From Sphingopyxis sp. (GTDB lineage: Bacteria; Pseudomonadota; Alphaproteobacteria; Sphingomonadales; Sphingomonadaceae): a stretch of 20,350 bases of DNA. Each line of letters starts with the position of its first letter. The first letter of the stretch is position 1. The DNA lies in NCBI RefSeq assembly GCF_016704835.1, contig NZ_JADIZJ010000003.1, forward strand, positions 1 to 20,350, in the 5' to 3' direction. This document shows, one piece after another, positions 9,028 to 16,362 of this stretch. The notes under the pieces are model-generated. The model worked only from the letters and a program-made list of their open reading frames with translations, was not told the DNA's origin and did no database searches. The position numbers and the translations under genes are program-made.

Positions 9028-11160
9028 CTAGAGGCCGAGCGCCTTGAGGTCGCGCGCGAGCACCTCCATCGCCGCGACACCGCCCTGCTCGATCGCGGCG
9101 ACGAACTCGCCGCGCGAAGCGAACGGGAAGTCGTTCCCGCCCCACAGGCCGAGCCGCTGCGCATAAGCGAGGTTCTGCACCGTCGTCGCCCCAGTGGCCG
9201 ACACATAGACGACACGCGCGTCGGGCAACGCATGCTGGAGCCGCAGCCCAGCCCGACCCTGCTGCGACGGTTTCTGGTCGCCGCGCTCGCCCTTTCCACC
9301 CGCCGCATTGGCCATCGCATGCGCTTCATCGAAAATGATCGCACCGTCGAAATCGCGGCCGAGCCATGCGGCGATCTGCTCGATCCGGCTCGCCTTGCCT
9401 TCGCGGCCCTGCGAGCGAAGCGTCGCATAGGTGGTGAAGAGGATGCCCTCGGCAAGCCGGATCGGGGTGCCCTGGCGGAACCGCGACAGCGGCGTGACGA
9501 GCAATCGCTCCTGCCCGAGCGCCGCCCAGTCGCGCTGCGCATCCTCAAGCAGCTTGTCCGACTTCGAGATCCAGAGCGCCCGGCGCCGGCCCTTCAACCA
9601 ATTGTCGAGGATGATGCCCGCGACCTGGCGGCCCTTGCCGGCGCCGGTGCCGTCGCCAAGGAACCAGCCGCGCCGGAACTGGACCGCGGCCTCATTGTCC
9701 TCGCTCGCGGCGCTCACCACGTCCCACGTCTCGTCGACGGTCCACGCGCCGGACAGATGGCCGGCATGGGCCTCGCCAGCATAGATGACCGACTCAAGCT
9801 GGGCATCGGACAGGAGACCGTCGGCAGCGAGATTTTCGGGAAGATCCGGCCGATAAGAAGGCCGCGGCGGCGCGACCGACGCCATCGCCGCCGACTGGAC
9901 GAGCGCGGTCGGATGGGGTGACGCCCCCGCAATGCGCAAGGACTGGAGCACATAGGGCTCGTAGATCGCCTCGCCAAGTTGTCCGATGGGCGGCGACCAC
10001 GCGATCGTCTCATAGACCAGCTCGCCCGCCGCAACGCACGCGGACTTTTCCGGTCGCATGGATCCCTTGGCAAGGGGACTGAGAGCAGTCGATGCGCCGC
10101 GGAGGAACGGAGTTGCCGCTGGCGCAGGGGCCGGCGGGGCAGGTCGCGGCGGCACATGGCTGGTCACCCAAGCCAGCAGCGTCGCCAGGTCGGGTGCTTC
10201 CCCATGGCTGGCTGGCAGCAGGGATGGATCGGCTGCAGGCACCTTGTCGATAACAAGCAGGCGCGTCGCCGTCGTCGTCCCATGTTTGGCATAGACTTTG
10301 CCAGCGATCGCGGCCGAAAACAGGATCGTCGCCTGCTCCTGTAATCGCACAAAACCGGCGCGGAAGGCGGCCGCCTCGGGCGCGCAATTCGCCCCCATGA
10401 TCGCGACCAGCCGACCGCCGTCGCGGAGCCGCGCGAGCGCGGAGGCGATATGGCGAAGTGCGGTGCCTCGCATCGGGCGGTCGACGTGCGCCGTGGCGGA
10501 GAAAGGCGGGTTCATGAGGACGAGGTCGGGGACGAAAGCAGCGTCGAGACGGTCGTCGATCGACGCGCCGTCATGGCGCGTGATCGGCACGGCGGGAAAC
10601 AGTAGCTCGAGAAGCTCGGCGCGACCGCCGGCCAACTCGTTGAGCGCGAGCGCGGCCCCGGCAAGTTCGGCGTGGATCGCGAGCATGCCCGTCCCGGCCG
10701 AGGGTTCGAGCACGCGGTCGCCGGCATGGATCGAGGCCGCGTGCGCCGCCACAAAGGCGAGCGGCAAAGGCGTCGAGAATTGCTGGAGGGATTGGCCTTC
10801 CTCCGAGCGCCGCGTTTGCGTCGGGATGCGCGCGGCCAGCCGTTCCCATGTCGCGAGCTGGCTTTTCGGCGAGCGGCCGCGCGCCACGAGCGCGCGGCCA
10901 TAGCGACGAAGCAGCAGGATCTGCGCCGCCTCGCACGCGTCATAGGCCGTCTTCCAGTCCCACGCGCCCTCAGCATCGGTCGCGCCGAAGGCGCGTGCCA
11001 TCGCCTCGCGAAGCTGGGCCGTGGAGAAGGGTTGGCCCGTCTCGAGTAGAGGCTGAAGCGCCTGAGCGGCATCGAGCAGGCGCCGGGAAGCTGGCGCGAC
11101 CGAGCTGGAAGGAGCGGTCGCCGCGGCGCCGCGCGCCGCATCGGGGAAGGTCATATGCAT
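9028..11160 (-). CDS. Methylase / strawberry-notch-like helicase, C-terminally truncated by IS
   Basis: This is a large plasmid-type protein fusing an N6-adenine-methylase-like domain to a superfamily 2 helicase of the strawberry-notch kind. The start is the ATG at 11160 (MHMTFPDAARG), preceded by AAGGA at about 8 bases. An ATG at 11154 is less well spaced. Residues 148-158 hold DRVLEPSAGTG (SAM-binding motif I) and ~215-221 hold LMNPPFS (motif IV). The helicase Walker A is GDGTGAGKGRQ (~502-512). The DEAH box lies in GAIIFDEAHAM (~606-616) and motif III in VYVSATGAT (~651-659). The frame then ends after DLKALGL at the IS joint, leaving 710 residues. Full relatives are, from memory, near 1400, with a second RecA-like helicase lobe, so the protein has Walker motifs but no second lobe. 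No indel is seen over 2.1 kb. The substrate is unknown; a role in protecting or establishing the element is a family-level guess. Confidence 0.85.
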   Translation of the reverse strand: MHMTFPDAARGAAATAPSSSVAPASRRLLDAAQALQPLLETGQPFSTAQLREAMARAFGATDAEGAWDWKTAYDACEAAQILLLRRYGRALVARGRSPKSQLATWERLAARIPTQTRRSEEGQSLQQFSTPLPLAFVAAHAASIHAGDRVLEPSAGTGMLAIHAELAGAALALNELAGGRAELLELLFPAVPITRHDGASIDDRLDAAFVPDLVLMNPPFSATAHVDRPMRGTALRHIASALARLRDGGRLVAIMGANCAPEAAAFRAGFVRLQEQATILFSAAIAGKVYAKHGTTTATRLLVIDKVPAADPSLLPASHGEAPDLATLLAWVTSHVPPRPAPPAPAPAATPFLRGASTALSPLAKGSMRPEKSACVAAGELVYETIAWSPPIGQLGEAIYEPYVLQSLRIAGASPHPTALVQSAAMASVAPPRPSYRPDLPENLAADGLLSDAQLESVIYAGEAHAGHLSGAWTVDETWDVVSAASEDNEAAVQFRRGWFLGDGTGAGKGRQVAGIILDNWLKGRRRALWISKSDKLLEDAQRDWAALGQERLLVTPLSRFRQGTPIRLAEGILFTTYATLRSQGREGKASRIEQIAAWLGRDFDGAIIFDEAHAMANAAGGKGERGDQKPSQQGRAGLRLQHALPDARVVYVSATGATTVQNLAYAQRLGLWGGNDFPFASRGEFVAAIEQGGVAAMEVLARDLKALGL

Positions 11161-11220
11161 GGCTGAAATCCTTGAGAGAGCGGGGCAGGAATGAACCGCC
11201 CGCTGCTCTCTCCAGGATCC

Positions 11221-11232
11221 GGGGGTTCCCCC
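11221..11232. other. GC-rich palindrome between antitoxin-like gene and methylase-helicase
   Basis: GGGGGTTCCCCC is a 12-base inverted repeat in the 94-base gap between two minus-strand genes. It could form a small hairpin (GGGG-GAAC-CCCC in the transcript). No T-run follows, so a terminator role is weak. It may attenuate transcription into the methylase-helicase gene. Confidence 0.3.
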
Positions 11233-11254
11233 TTCCCGGCCCCGCCTCTCCCTC

Positions 11255-11897
11255 TCAACCGAAGCGAACCCCATCCTCGGTGAAGCCATATTCGTTGAGG
11301 CGGATCATCTCGTCGATCGCCGCGTCGGACGTCAGATGCTCATATTCGTCATCGAGCCGCCCGTAGAGCCAGCGGGCCAGGTCGCGCAGCGCCTCGCTTA
11401 CATCCTCTTCGGCGTCAGCCGTCATATCCTGGACGACGGGGCTGTCGCGCTCGACGACAATGTCCATGCTATATTCGTGATAATAGCGACCGCGATGGCC
11501 AATGCGCGCGGAGCTGATAGAAATTGCGGCGCTGGATCGAACCAAGGGCATCGGCGATGCGATGAAGTTCGACATCCTTGGGCGCGTAGCGGCGGATCGC
11601 CGCCGATGCGCCCTTGGCGTAACTGTAATCGCCTTCGAAACAGGCCCCGTCACCCTGGCTCCAGAAGCCGGAAAACCAGATGCGGGGCTTCCGGCGCGTC
11701 CCGCCGCCGAAGAGGCGCACCGGGGTCGTGTCGAGACGGACCCCCAATATGTCGCAGACGCGCTCAAAATCCTCATAGACAGATTCGAACCAGTCATAGT
11801 CGAAACCGCCTTCGCGATACCAGGCGCGCGCCTTCTCTTTTGCGGCCTCGGGCAGTTCATCAAGGCAATAAACGGTCGTTTCGATAATCGAGGGCAT
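11255..11897 (-). pseudogene. Conserved plasmid protein ('antitoxin of TA stability system'-like), one frameshift
   Basis: The ATG at 11897 (MPSIIETTVYCLDELPEAA) follows GAGAGGAAG. The N-terminal part is acidic and aromatic-rich (KARAWYREGGFDYDWFESVY, IWFSGFWSQGDGACFEG) and runs to RRNFYQL near 11510. One base is missing there. The protein continues in the next frame (ARIGHRGRYYHEYSMDIVV, EALRDLARWLYGRLDDEYEH, LNEYGFTEDGVRFG) to a stop at 11255. The joined length is about 213 residues. From memory, relatives on sphingomonad and rhizobial plasmids carry the name 'antitoxin of toxin-antitoxin stability system'. I see no toxin partner, so that name should not be taken as function. The FSGFWSQGDG motif is also known from phage-type proteins of unknown role. 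It lies between the unknown-module genes and the methylase-helicase, in the same direction. Confidence 0.7.
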
Positions 11898-11931
11898 GGG
11901 ATCTTCCTCTCGCGTCAAGTGCCAGAAAAGA

Positions 11932-11961
11932 CGAAAGCCCGGCGCGCGGGCCGGGCTTTCG
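11932..11961 (-). terminator. Strong hairpin between two minus-strand genes
   Basis: A perfect 12-base-pair stem is formed by CGAAAGCCCGGC (11932-11943) and GCCGGGCTTTCG (11950-11961) around a 6-base loop. On the minus strand the stem is followed by TCTTTTCT, a poor but present T-rich run. It lies between the stop at 11991 and the start at 11897, so it may be a terminator or attenuator within the operon. Confidence 0.6.
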
Positions 11962-11990
11962 CAGTCGGTGAACGATGGTCTGGACAGGCG

Positions 11991-12491
11991 TCAGTCAGGG
12001 GCATCGCCCGACAGGCGGGCGATGGCCTCCTCAAGCCATCCCGCCGTCGAGACCGCTTCGATATCGTCCGCCGTGATCAGCGTCGCGGCGCCGCCGAAAC
12101 CGTCGGGCCGCATTTTCGAGCAGGTCCATGCGGCCTCGACCTCGACATGGTCGAGCGCCGAACGGCGGATGATGTCCTGAAAAATGCTCTCGAAACCAAT
12201 CACCGACATATCGAGTTCGAGCTCGGCTGCGTCAGGATCGCATGTGCCGATTTCCTTTCGGACGAGATCGGCGACGCTGCTCGCGATGCCATCGCTTTCC
12301 CCAAGGAGCCGCCGGACTTCCACGATCTCGAGGAAAACGAAGTCATTGGGGCCATGGCTGGCGAAGAAATAGATATCCTCGCCAACCTCCTCATGTTCGA
12401 ACATGTCGCGAAGAACCCGCCATTCTAGTTCGGTCATCGCGGTCCGGGGAATGTCGGGCCGGATCACGGTCTGGGAAAAATAATCAGCCAT
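11991..12491 (-). CDS. Hypothetical acidic plasmid protein (second module)
   Basis: I do not recognise a named function. The ATG at 12491 (MADYFSQTVIRPDIPRT) follows GGGAGG at 6 bases, a much better signal than reading in from upstream, so I start it here. The 166-residue product is acidic, with no signal peptide or membrane segment (LEWRVLRDMFEHEEVGED, YFFASHGPNDFVFLEIVEV, WTCSKMRPDGFGGAATLITA). The C-terminus resembles small plasmid proteins that lie next to ParB-like genes in sphingomonads. As written, no stop separates it from the upstream module: one frame is open from 12818 through 11991. It lies between ParB and the antitoxin-like gene in one direction. Confidence 0.7.
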   Translation of the reverse strand: MADYFSQTVIRPDIPRTAMTELEWRVLRDMFEHEEVGEDIYFFASHGPNDFVFLEIVEVRRLLGESDGIASSVADLVRKEIGTCDPDAAELELDMSVIGFESIFQDIIRRSALDHVEVEAAWTCSKMRPDGFGGAATLITADDIEAVSTAGWLEEAIARLSGDAPD

Positions 12492-12818
12492 GGCTCGCCT
12501 CCCGCGGTGCGGCCGCACTTTCCGTCGCAGCCGGCAGAGCCGCTCGGGCGACCATTCGCCGGGATAGCTGCCCGACCAACGGACAAAGGGCAGACACTTC
12601 TCCACGCAGAAGGCCTCGAGATTGTCGATCTTGCCCCAGGCGCAACTCTCGTCGAACAGCGCGAGCGGCTGGCCCACGACGCGGCTTTCGGCGTCGAACG
12701 GTTCGCCGCCCCATTCGGGCGACAGGCCCTCAAAGGCGATGATGTGGAGCAGCTCTGCGAAAACTGCGGCAGAGATTTCGCCGCCGATTTGGATCGATGC
12801 GGGAACGCGATCAGCCAT
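12492..12818 (-). CDS. Hypothetical plasmid protein (first module), no own stop in frame
   Basis: The ATG at 12818 (MADRVPASIQIGGEISAAVF) follows GGAGG at about 6 bases. The protein shows AELLHIIAFEGLSPEWGGEP, an acidic central part, then AWGKIDNLEAFCVEKCLPF and RWSGSYPGEWSPERL. After ERL the reading becomes Arg-rich (CRLRRKVRPHRGRR) and runs in frame into the next gene. In a neighbouring frame the same bases end in ASHG and a TGA that overlaps the next ATG (ATGGCTGA), a typical coupled-gene overlap. I therefore think a one-base indel near 12530-12545 joined two genes. The function is unknown. A genuine fusion protein of 275 residues is the alternative. Confidence 0.6.
12498..12503 (-). promoter_or_regulatory. 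Internal ribosome-binding site deciding the start at 12491
   Basis: GGGAGG on the minus strand lies 6 bases before the ATG at 12491. Its presence inside a continuous open frame is the main evidence that two genes, not one, are encoded between 12818 and 11991. Confidence 0.6.
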
Positions 12819-12877
12819 GACAGCCTCCATCGTTCGAGCGGCGAATGGGATTTGAATCATTCATGTCAGGTCTCCGG

Positions 12878-12907
12878 AAAAGGGCCCGGCCCGGCATCGC
12901 TGCCGGG
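12878..12907 (-). terminator. Hairpin after ParB
   Basis: CCCGGCA (12890-12896) and TGCCGGG (12901-12907) form a 7-base-pair stem with a 4-base loop. On the minus strand it is followed by a GC-rich spacer and TTTT (12881-12878). It lies just after the parB stop and before the start at 12818, so it may be a partial terminator in the operon. The T-run is short. Confidence 0.4.
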
Positions 12908-12943
12908 TCCGAGCCTCGATTGTCAGCGATGGGCGGAAGCCGA

Positions 12944-15070
12944 TTATTCGGCCGCGACAGGCAGTTCGGCGTCGTTCGCGCCGTCCAGTTCGACTGCATC
13001 CTCGGCAAGGAAAGCAGGCAATTCGCCATCGGCGGGATCGCCCTCCGCGTCGCCGAGTTCAGCATCGTCGAGCCCCGACGTGCGCATCGGCTCAGGAAGC
13101 CAGGCCGCATCTTCGAGAAGCCGTTCCGCCTCGCGCGCCATGTCGCCCTTCTTGAGATGATCGATCATCTCGGCAAATTGCGTCCCGCGCGCCTCGGCGA
13201 CGTCGGCGAGGATCCGCGGTTTCGTCACCGAGCGGAAATAGCCCTCGACCGTCGGCCGCCAGCCCGCTGCAACGAGATCGAGCCCAACCGCCCGCGCCAG
13301 CACATCGCTGTGCGCGATCCGGCGCGCCACGCCGTGCGCCGAGATGCGGCCATTGTCATATTTGGGGACGATCTCGGCCTGGGCGTTGACGCAGAGCGAG
13401 GTGCAATGCGCGAGGAGTTTCGCCTGCTCCTCGCCGTCGAGGGTCAGCAGAAAGTCCCAAAGCTCCTTGTCGTCCTGCGGAAGCCGCTCTTTCCAGACCG
13501 CCGAGCGCGCATCGATCGCCTGCGCCGGCGCGCAATCGCGCAGGTTCGTCGGTGCGTTGCTGAAATAGACGCGGTTCGGCGCGATCTCGACGCAGCTTTC
13601 CCGGGTAGCGGAATAGAAACAGCCGAGAACGAGAGCATGGAGCACTGCGGCGAAGGCAATGGCCGGATCCTGGGCAAAGGCGTCCTGGAGCGCGAGTGTG
13701 CGCCATGCGGTGAGATCCGACACGAGGCGATCGGGAAGCGGACGCAGCGCATCGGATTCGTCTCCGCCATCGCTGTCCACAGGCGGTATGACGTGATCGC
13801 CATCCCCGCCGCCACGCAGGCCGGACCCTTCGCCCCCTGCTTCCGTTTCCGGATCAGCCTCGCCATCGGCCAACTCCCGCTCCAGCTCATCCTCAGTCCG
13901 CACGAACCCGCGCTCGACCCGCACCGACCCGTCGCGGTCGATCGAGACGAAGGCGCCGGCGCGTCCCATCTCGGCGGGATCGAAGACGAGCGGGCGGTCG
14001 ACGAGCGCGCCGAGTTCGGCGTCGATCGCATCGATCCGCGCATGCACTTCGGCGGGCACGTCCGGCACCTCGGACCATTGCTCGCAAAGCGCCTCGCTTT
14101 CAGCCTCGAGTGCGGCGACGCGGGCCTGTTCATCGTCGGTCATCGGGACCTCCGTGCGGTCGATCGCGCGCAGGTCGCGCGTCGCGTCCCACGGCAGGTC
14201 GATCGAGGTGGTCACCCATTTCCAGCCCTCGGCGAGAATGCGCTCGCCTTCAGCTTTCAATCTTTCGTCGACCAGCCGGTCGAGCAGCGCCAGGTCGGTG
14301 AGCCAGCCGCCTCCGTCGGCCTCAAACAAGTCGCGCACCACGCCGCCGCCTGCCGTGACATAGGTATCGACGCCGACGAACGCTGCGCGCTTGTCGGTGA
14401 CCCGCACGCTGTCCTCGGTGAGTTTCTGGCGGATGAAGCCGGGGCTCTTGTTGAAACTGTGATCGAGCTGCGCCCAGAGCTCCTCCTGGCGCTGATGATC
14501 GTCGGCGACGGTGAAGGCCATCAACTGGTCGAGCGTCATCCCGTCGTCGGCATAGATGTCGTGGAGCTTCGGTGACACCGCGGCGAGCTTCAGCCGCTGG
14601 CGCACGACCGCGGGGGTGGTGAAATGATGCGCCGCGATCGCCTCGACATCGTCGCCCTTGTCGACCATCGCCTGCATCGCGCGAAACTGGTCGAGCGGAT
14701 GGAGGCTCTCGCGCATGGCGTTTTCGGCGAAACTGTCGTCCTCGGCGAGAATTTCGCTGTCCGCCGCGCGCACGACACAGGGGATCGGCGCATCCTTCGC
14801 GAGACGCCTGCGCTTGACCAGCAGTTCGAGCGCGCGATAGCGCCGTCCCCCGGCCGGTATTTCATAGCGGCCGGTTTCCTTTCCCGAGGCGTCGCGTTCG
14901 GGCCGGACGTTGAGGCTCTGGAGCAGGGTTCGCCGGTCGATATCGTCGGCAAGCGCCTCGACCGACACGCCGGCCTTCACCCGCCGGACATTGGACTGGG
15001 AGAGAAACAGCCGGTCGAACGGGATGTCGCGCGACGGGCTGAGGATGAGTTTCGGGGCCTGTCTGGCCAT
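12944..15070 (-). CDS. ParB/RepB/Spo0J-family partition-like DNA-binding protein
   Basis: This is a cytoplasmic ParB-like protein of 708 residues, typical of large sphingomonad plasmids and elements. I start it at the ATG at 15070 (MARQAPKLILSPSRDIPFDR) because GGAG lies about 8 bases upstream and family similarity begins there. The ParB N-terminal domain has YEIPAGGRRYRALE (~69-82, the arginine-rich CTP-binding motif region) and ENAMRESLHPLDQFRAM (~116-132, ParB box II). A helix-turn-helix region follows (AAHHFTTPAVVRQRLKLAAV, ~145-165). The long C-terminal half is acidic, with coiled and low-complexity stretches (GGEGSGLRGGGDGD), and includes RLVSDLTAWRTLALQDAFAQ. No ParA is visible nearby, so a true segregation role is uncertain; such long ParB-like proteins may act as nucleases or regulators. 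No indel is seen. The frame is open upstream into the DUF2958 module. Confidence 0.9.
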   Translation of the reverse strand: MARQAPKLILSPSRDIPFDRLFLSQSNVRRVKAGVSVEALADDIDRRTLLQSLNVRPERDASGKETGRYEIPAGGRRYRALELLVKRRRLAKDAPIPCVVRAADSEILAEDDSFAENAMRESLHPLDQFRAMQAMVDKGDDVEAIAAHHFTTPAVVRQRLKLAAVSPKLHDIYADDGMTLDQLMAFTVADDHQRQEELWAQLDHSFNKSPGFIRQKLTEDSVRVTDKRAAFVGVDTYVTAGGGVVRDLFEADGGGWLTDLALLDRLVDERLKAEGERILAEGWKWVTTSIDLPWDATRDLRAIDRTEVPMTDDEQARVAALEAESEALCEQWSEVPDVPAEVHARIDAIDAELGALVDRPLVFDPAEMGRAGAFVSIDRDGSVRVERGFVRTEDELERELADGEADPETEAGGEGSGLRGGGDGDHVIPPVDSDGGDESDALRPLPDRLVSDLTAWRTLALQDAFAQDPAIAFAAVLHALVLGCFYSATRESCVEIAPNRVYFSNAPTNLRDCAPAQAIDARSAVWKERLPQDDKELWDFLLTLDGEEQAKLLAHCTSLCVNAQAEIVPKYDNGRISAHGVARRIAHSDVLARAVGLDLVAAGWRPTVEGYFRSVTKPRILADVAEARGTQFAEMIDHLKKGDMAREAERLLEDAAWLPEPMRTSGLDDAELGDAEGDPADGELPAFLAEDAVELDGANDAELPVAAE

Positions 15071-15592
15071 GGGCTTTCTCCATGACGGGCCGCCGCGAGA
15101 CACTCTCCCGGCTCCTGGACCCGTCACGAAGGCGCCAGCCCCCTCTTCCTCCCGGGGCCGCCGTGGCGGTCCCGGCAGGCGGCCGGGCGCGTCAGCCGCG
15201 CCCCGAAAGTCGCTCGGCCGCGCGCCGGAGCCTTTGCTCCCCAGCACGATCGATCCCGCACGCCGCGCCGCTTCGGCATAAGTCGAGAGCGGGTGGCTGG
15301 GTGTGAAGTGGAGGTCGCGTTCGATGGTGAGGCCGAAAGGCAGGCGGACGGACTCGAGTTCGGCGAGCGCGAAGCTGCCGAGTTCGGGGCAGCCGAAGCC
15401 GAGATCGGCGAGGCCGAAGAAAATTCCCTCCGCATCGATCTCGGTCGCGAGCCAGGTCGCCGCGCCGACGGGGCTGAACAGGCGGACGACCGGTTTGGGG
15501 TCCGGCTCGCGTTCGCCGCGCGAAAGCGTGTCGATCCGGGTGGCCAGATTGGCGCGAAGCTGCGCCTCGAGCGCGGGGGTCAAGAGTTTCAT
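15071..15592 (-). CDS. DUF2958 domain protein, reading through into ParB
   Basis: The ATG at 15592 (MKLLTPALEAQLRANLA) follows AGGAGA at about 9 bases. Residues 1-118 match the DUF2958 pattern: PVVRLFSPVGAATWLATEID, GLADLGFGCPELGSFALAEL, VRLPFGLTIERDLHFTP and LSTYAEAARRAGSIVL. DUF2958 proteins are usually about 110-130 residues, of unknown function, and common on conjugative elements. After that point the reading turns into low-complexity Gly/Pro/Arg sequence typical of a non-coding GC-rich gap, with no stop before the ParB start. The normal stop was probably lost through a small indel near 15230. A real DUF2958-ParB fusion of 882 residues is the less likely alternative. It is the first gene of the minus-strand operon. 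Confidence 0.75.
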
Positions 15593-15827
15593 AGCATGCG
15601 TCTCCTGGGGCGGCCGGCAGCGAGCCTCTCTCGCCGCGCGCGGTCCGCCGCCCAGGGGCGGGCCATCTCTTCCTCGCCGGTTTCTGGCGTTGCCGGTGGC
15701 GGCCGCGCGCCCCGGACCGGGCGGCGACGGGCGGCAGCGGCAGCAAGCGCCCGCTGACCACGCAGGCCGCCCGCGCTGTCCCGGTCACCCACTTGCCAAA
15801 TTGTTCTCTCTATGTTCTCATAAGGGC
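15593..15827. other. Divergent control region between the ParB operon and the SRAP operon
   Basis: 235 bases lie between two divergent starts (15592 minus, 15828 plus) and must hold both promoters. The minus-proximal part is very GC-rich. The plus-proximal part (15790-15825) is AT-richer and holds the LexA-type operator described separately. A possible TTGCCA at 15793-15798 has no well-spaced -10, so I do not define the promoter boxes. Confidence 0.55.
15803..15817 (+). promoter_or_regulatory. LexA (SOS) operator, alphaproteobacterial type GTTC-N7-GTTC
   Basis: GTTC at 15803-15806 and GTTC at 15814-15817 are separated by exactly seven bases. Both half-sites extend to TGTTCTC (15802-15808 and 15813-15819), an 11-base period. 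GTTC-N7-GTTC is the established LexA-binding direct repeat of alphaproteobacteria. The site ends 10 bases before the ATG at 15828, so LexA bound here would block initiation. The downstream operon ends with an SOS response-associated peptidase family gene, which fits. The site assignment is by pattern only. Confidence 0.75.
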
Positions 15828-16020
15828 ATGGACAATATCGATACCGCCCGGAGTCGCAGAGACCATCCTTTCCGCCCCCGGCTGGGCGCGCGTGGGTATC
15901 ACCGCGCCGACAAGTCACATCCGTGTCGAGGCCGCATTCGAACTCGCGCGTGCGATCATCGAGAGCGTCCGTGCCGGCGCGGAGCCCGCAAGCCCCGACC
16001 AGCTTGGACTCTCCCTGTGA
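15828..16020 (+). pseudogene. DUF6771 family small protein, one-base frameshift
   Basis: This is the first gene of the putative SOS operon. The ATG at 15828 opens MDNIDTAR. One extra base near 15853 then throws it out of frame. The conserved body continues in the next frame: VAETILSAPGWARVGITAPT, SHIRVEAAFELARAIIESV, PDQLGLSL and a TGA at 16018-16020. The joined length is about 64 residues, as expected for DUF6771. As written, the body frame is open from an ATG at 15793, but that start would place the LexA site inside the gene, so I reject it. The function is unknown. The stop overlaps a GTG (GTGA), suggesting coupling to the next gene. Confidence 0.75.
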
Positions 16021-16021
16021 C

Positions 16022-16351
16022 GTGGGCGGATGGACGAAGGACGGACAGCATCGCGCCACGCATGTCTTCGAGGCCGCGGCCTGGTTTCGGGCGATCAAGC
16101 CCGTTTGCCGCTGCGGGCATAGTGCGACGTTCAATCCCTATGGGATCTGGTGGCGCTTCGAGTGCAGGATGTGGGACGGCAATCTCGTCAAGGCGTGCCA
16201 GAAATTCTGGTGCGTCCGCTGCGGCGCGCGAACCGGCAAGCGCGTCCGCCCGGTGCGGATCGAGCTCGTCGACCCGAGCCCCGATGACATCGCCCTGCCG
16301 ATGCCCGAAGAACGCGAATGGAAGCGCGCGCTCAGCCGTTTCCGCGCCTGA
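16022..16351 (+). CDS. Small zinc-ribbon-like protein of the SOS operon
   Basis: A protein of about 110 residues with FEAAAWFRAIKPVCRCGHSA, then PYGIWWRFECRMWDG and KFWCVRCGARTGKRVRPVRI. The CxCGH and CxxC pairs look like a zinc ribbon, which often binds nucleic acid. The start is uncertain. In the open frame a GTG at 16022 is available. The GTG at 16017, overlapping the DUF6771 stop, opens VTWADGRRTDSIAPRM in another frame, which looks like the natural N-terminus if one indel near 16065 is allowed. It ends at 16351, 11 bases before the next ATG. No named family is recognised. Confidence 0.65.
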   Translation: MGGWTKDGQHRATHVFEAAAWFRAIKPVCRCGHSATFNPYGIWWRFECRMWDGNLVKACQKFWCVRCGARTGKRVRPVRIELVDPSPDDIALPMPEEREWKRALSRFRA

Positions 16352-16362
16352 GGACTGAGTTC

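Noticed and set aside
9016..9921. Plus-strand frame of 301 codons opposite the methylase-helicase
   Set aside because: The Walker motifs and the SATGAT motif of the minus strand are unmistakable. The plus reading is Arg/Ala/Pro-rich with no motif, as expected for antisense frames in GC-rich DNA.
11255..11897. A toxin-antitoxin system around the 'antitoxin-like' gene
   Set aside because: The name comes from database habit for this family. No adjacent gene looks like a toxin, and the 213-residue size is unlike usual antitoxins.
12845..14575. Plus-strand frame of 576 codons opposite parB
   Set aside because: It is very long but its composition is that of an antisense shadow, and ParB motifs are intact on the minus strand. 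Length alone is not evidence at this GC content.
15303..16358. Plus-strand frame spanning the divergent control region
   Set aside because: It would run through the DUF2958 gene, the LexA site and DUF6771. Only its last part (VTWADGRRTDSIAPRM) looks real, as the probable start of the zinc-ribbon gene.
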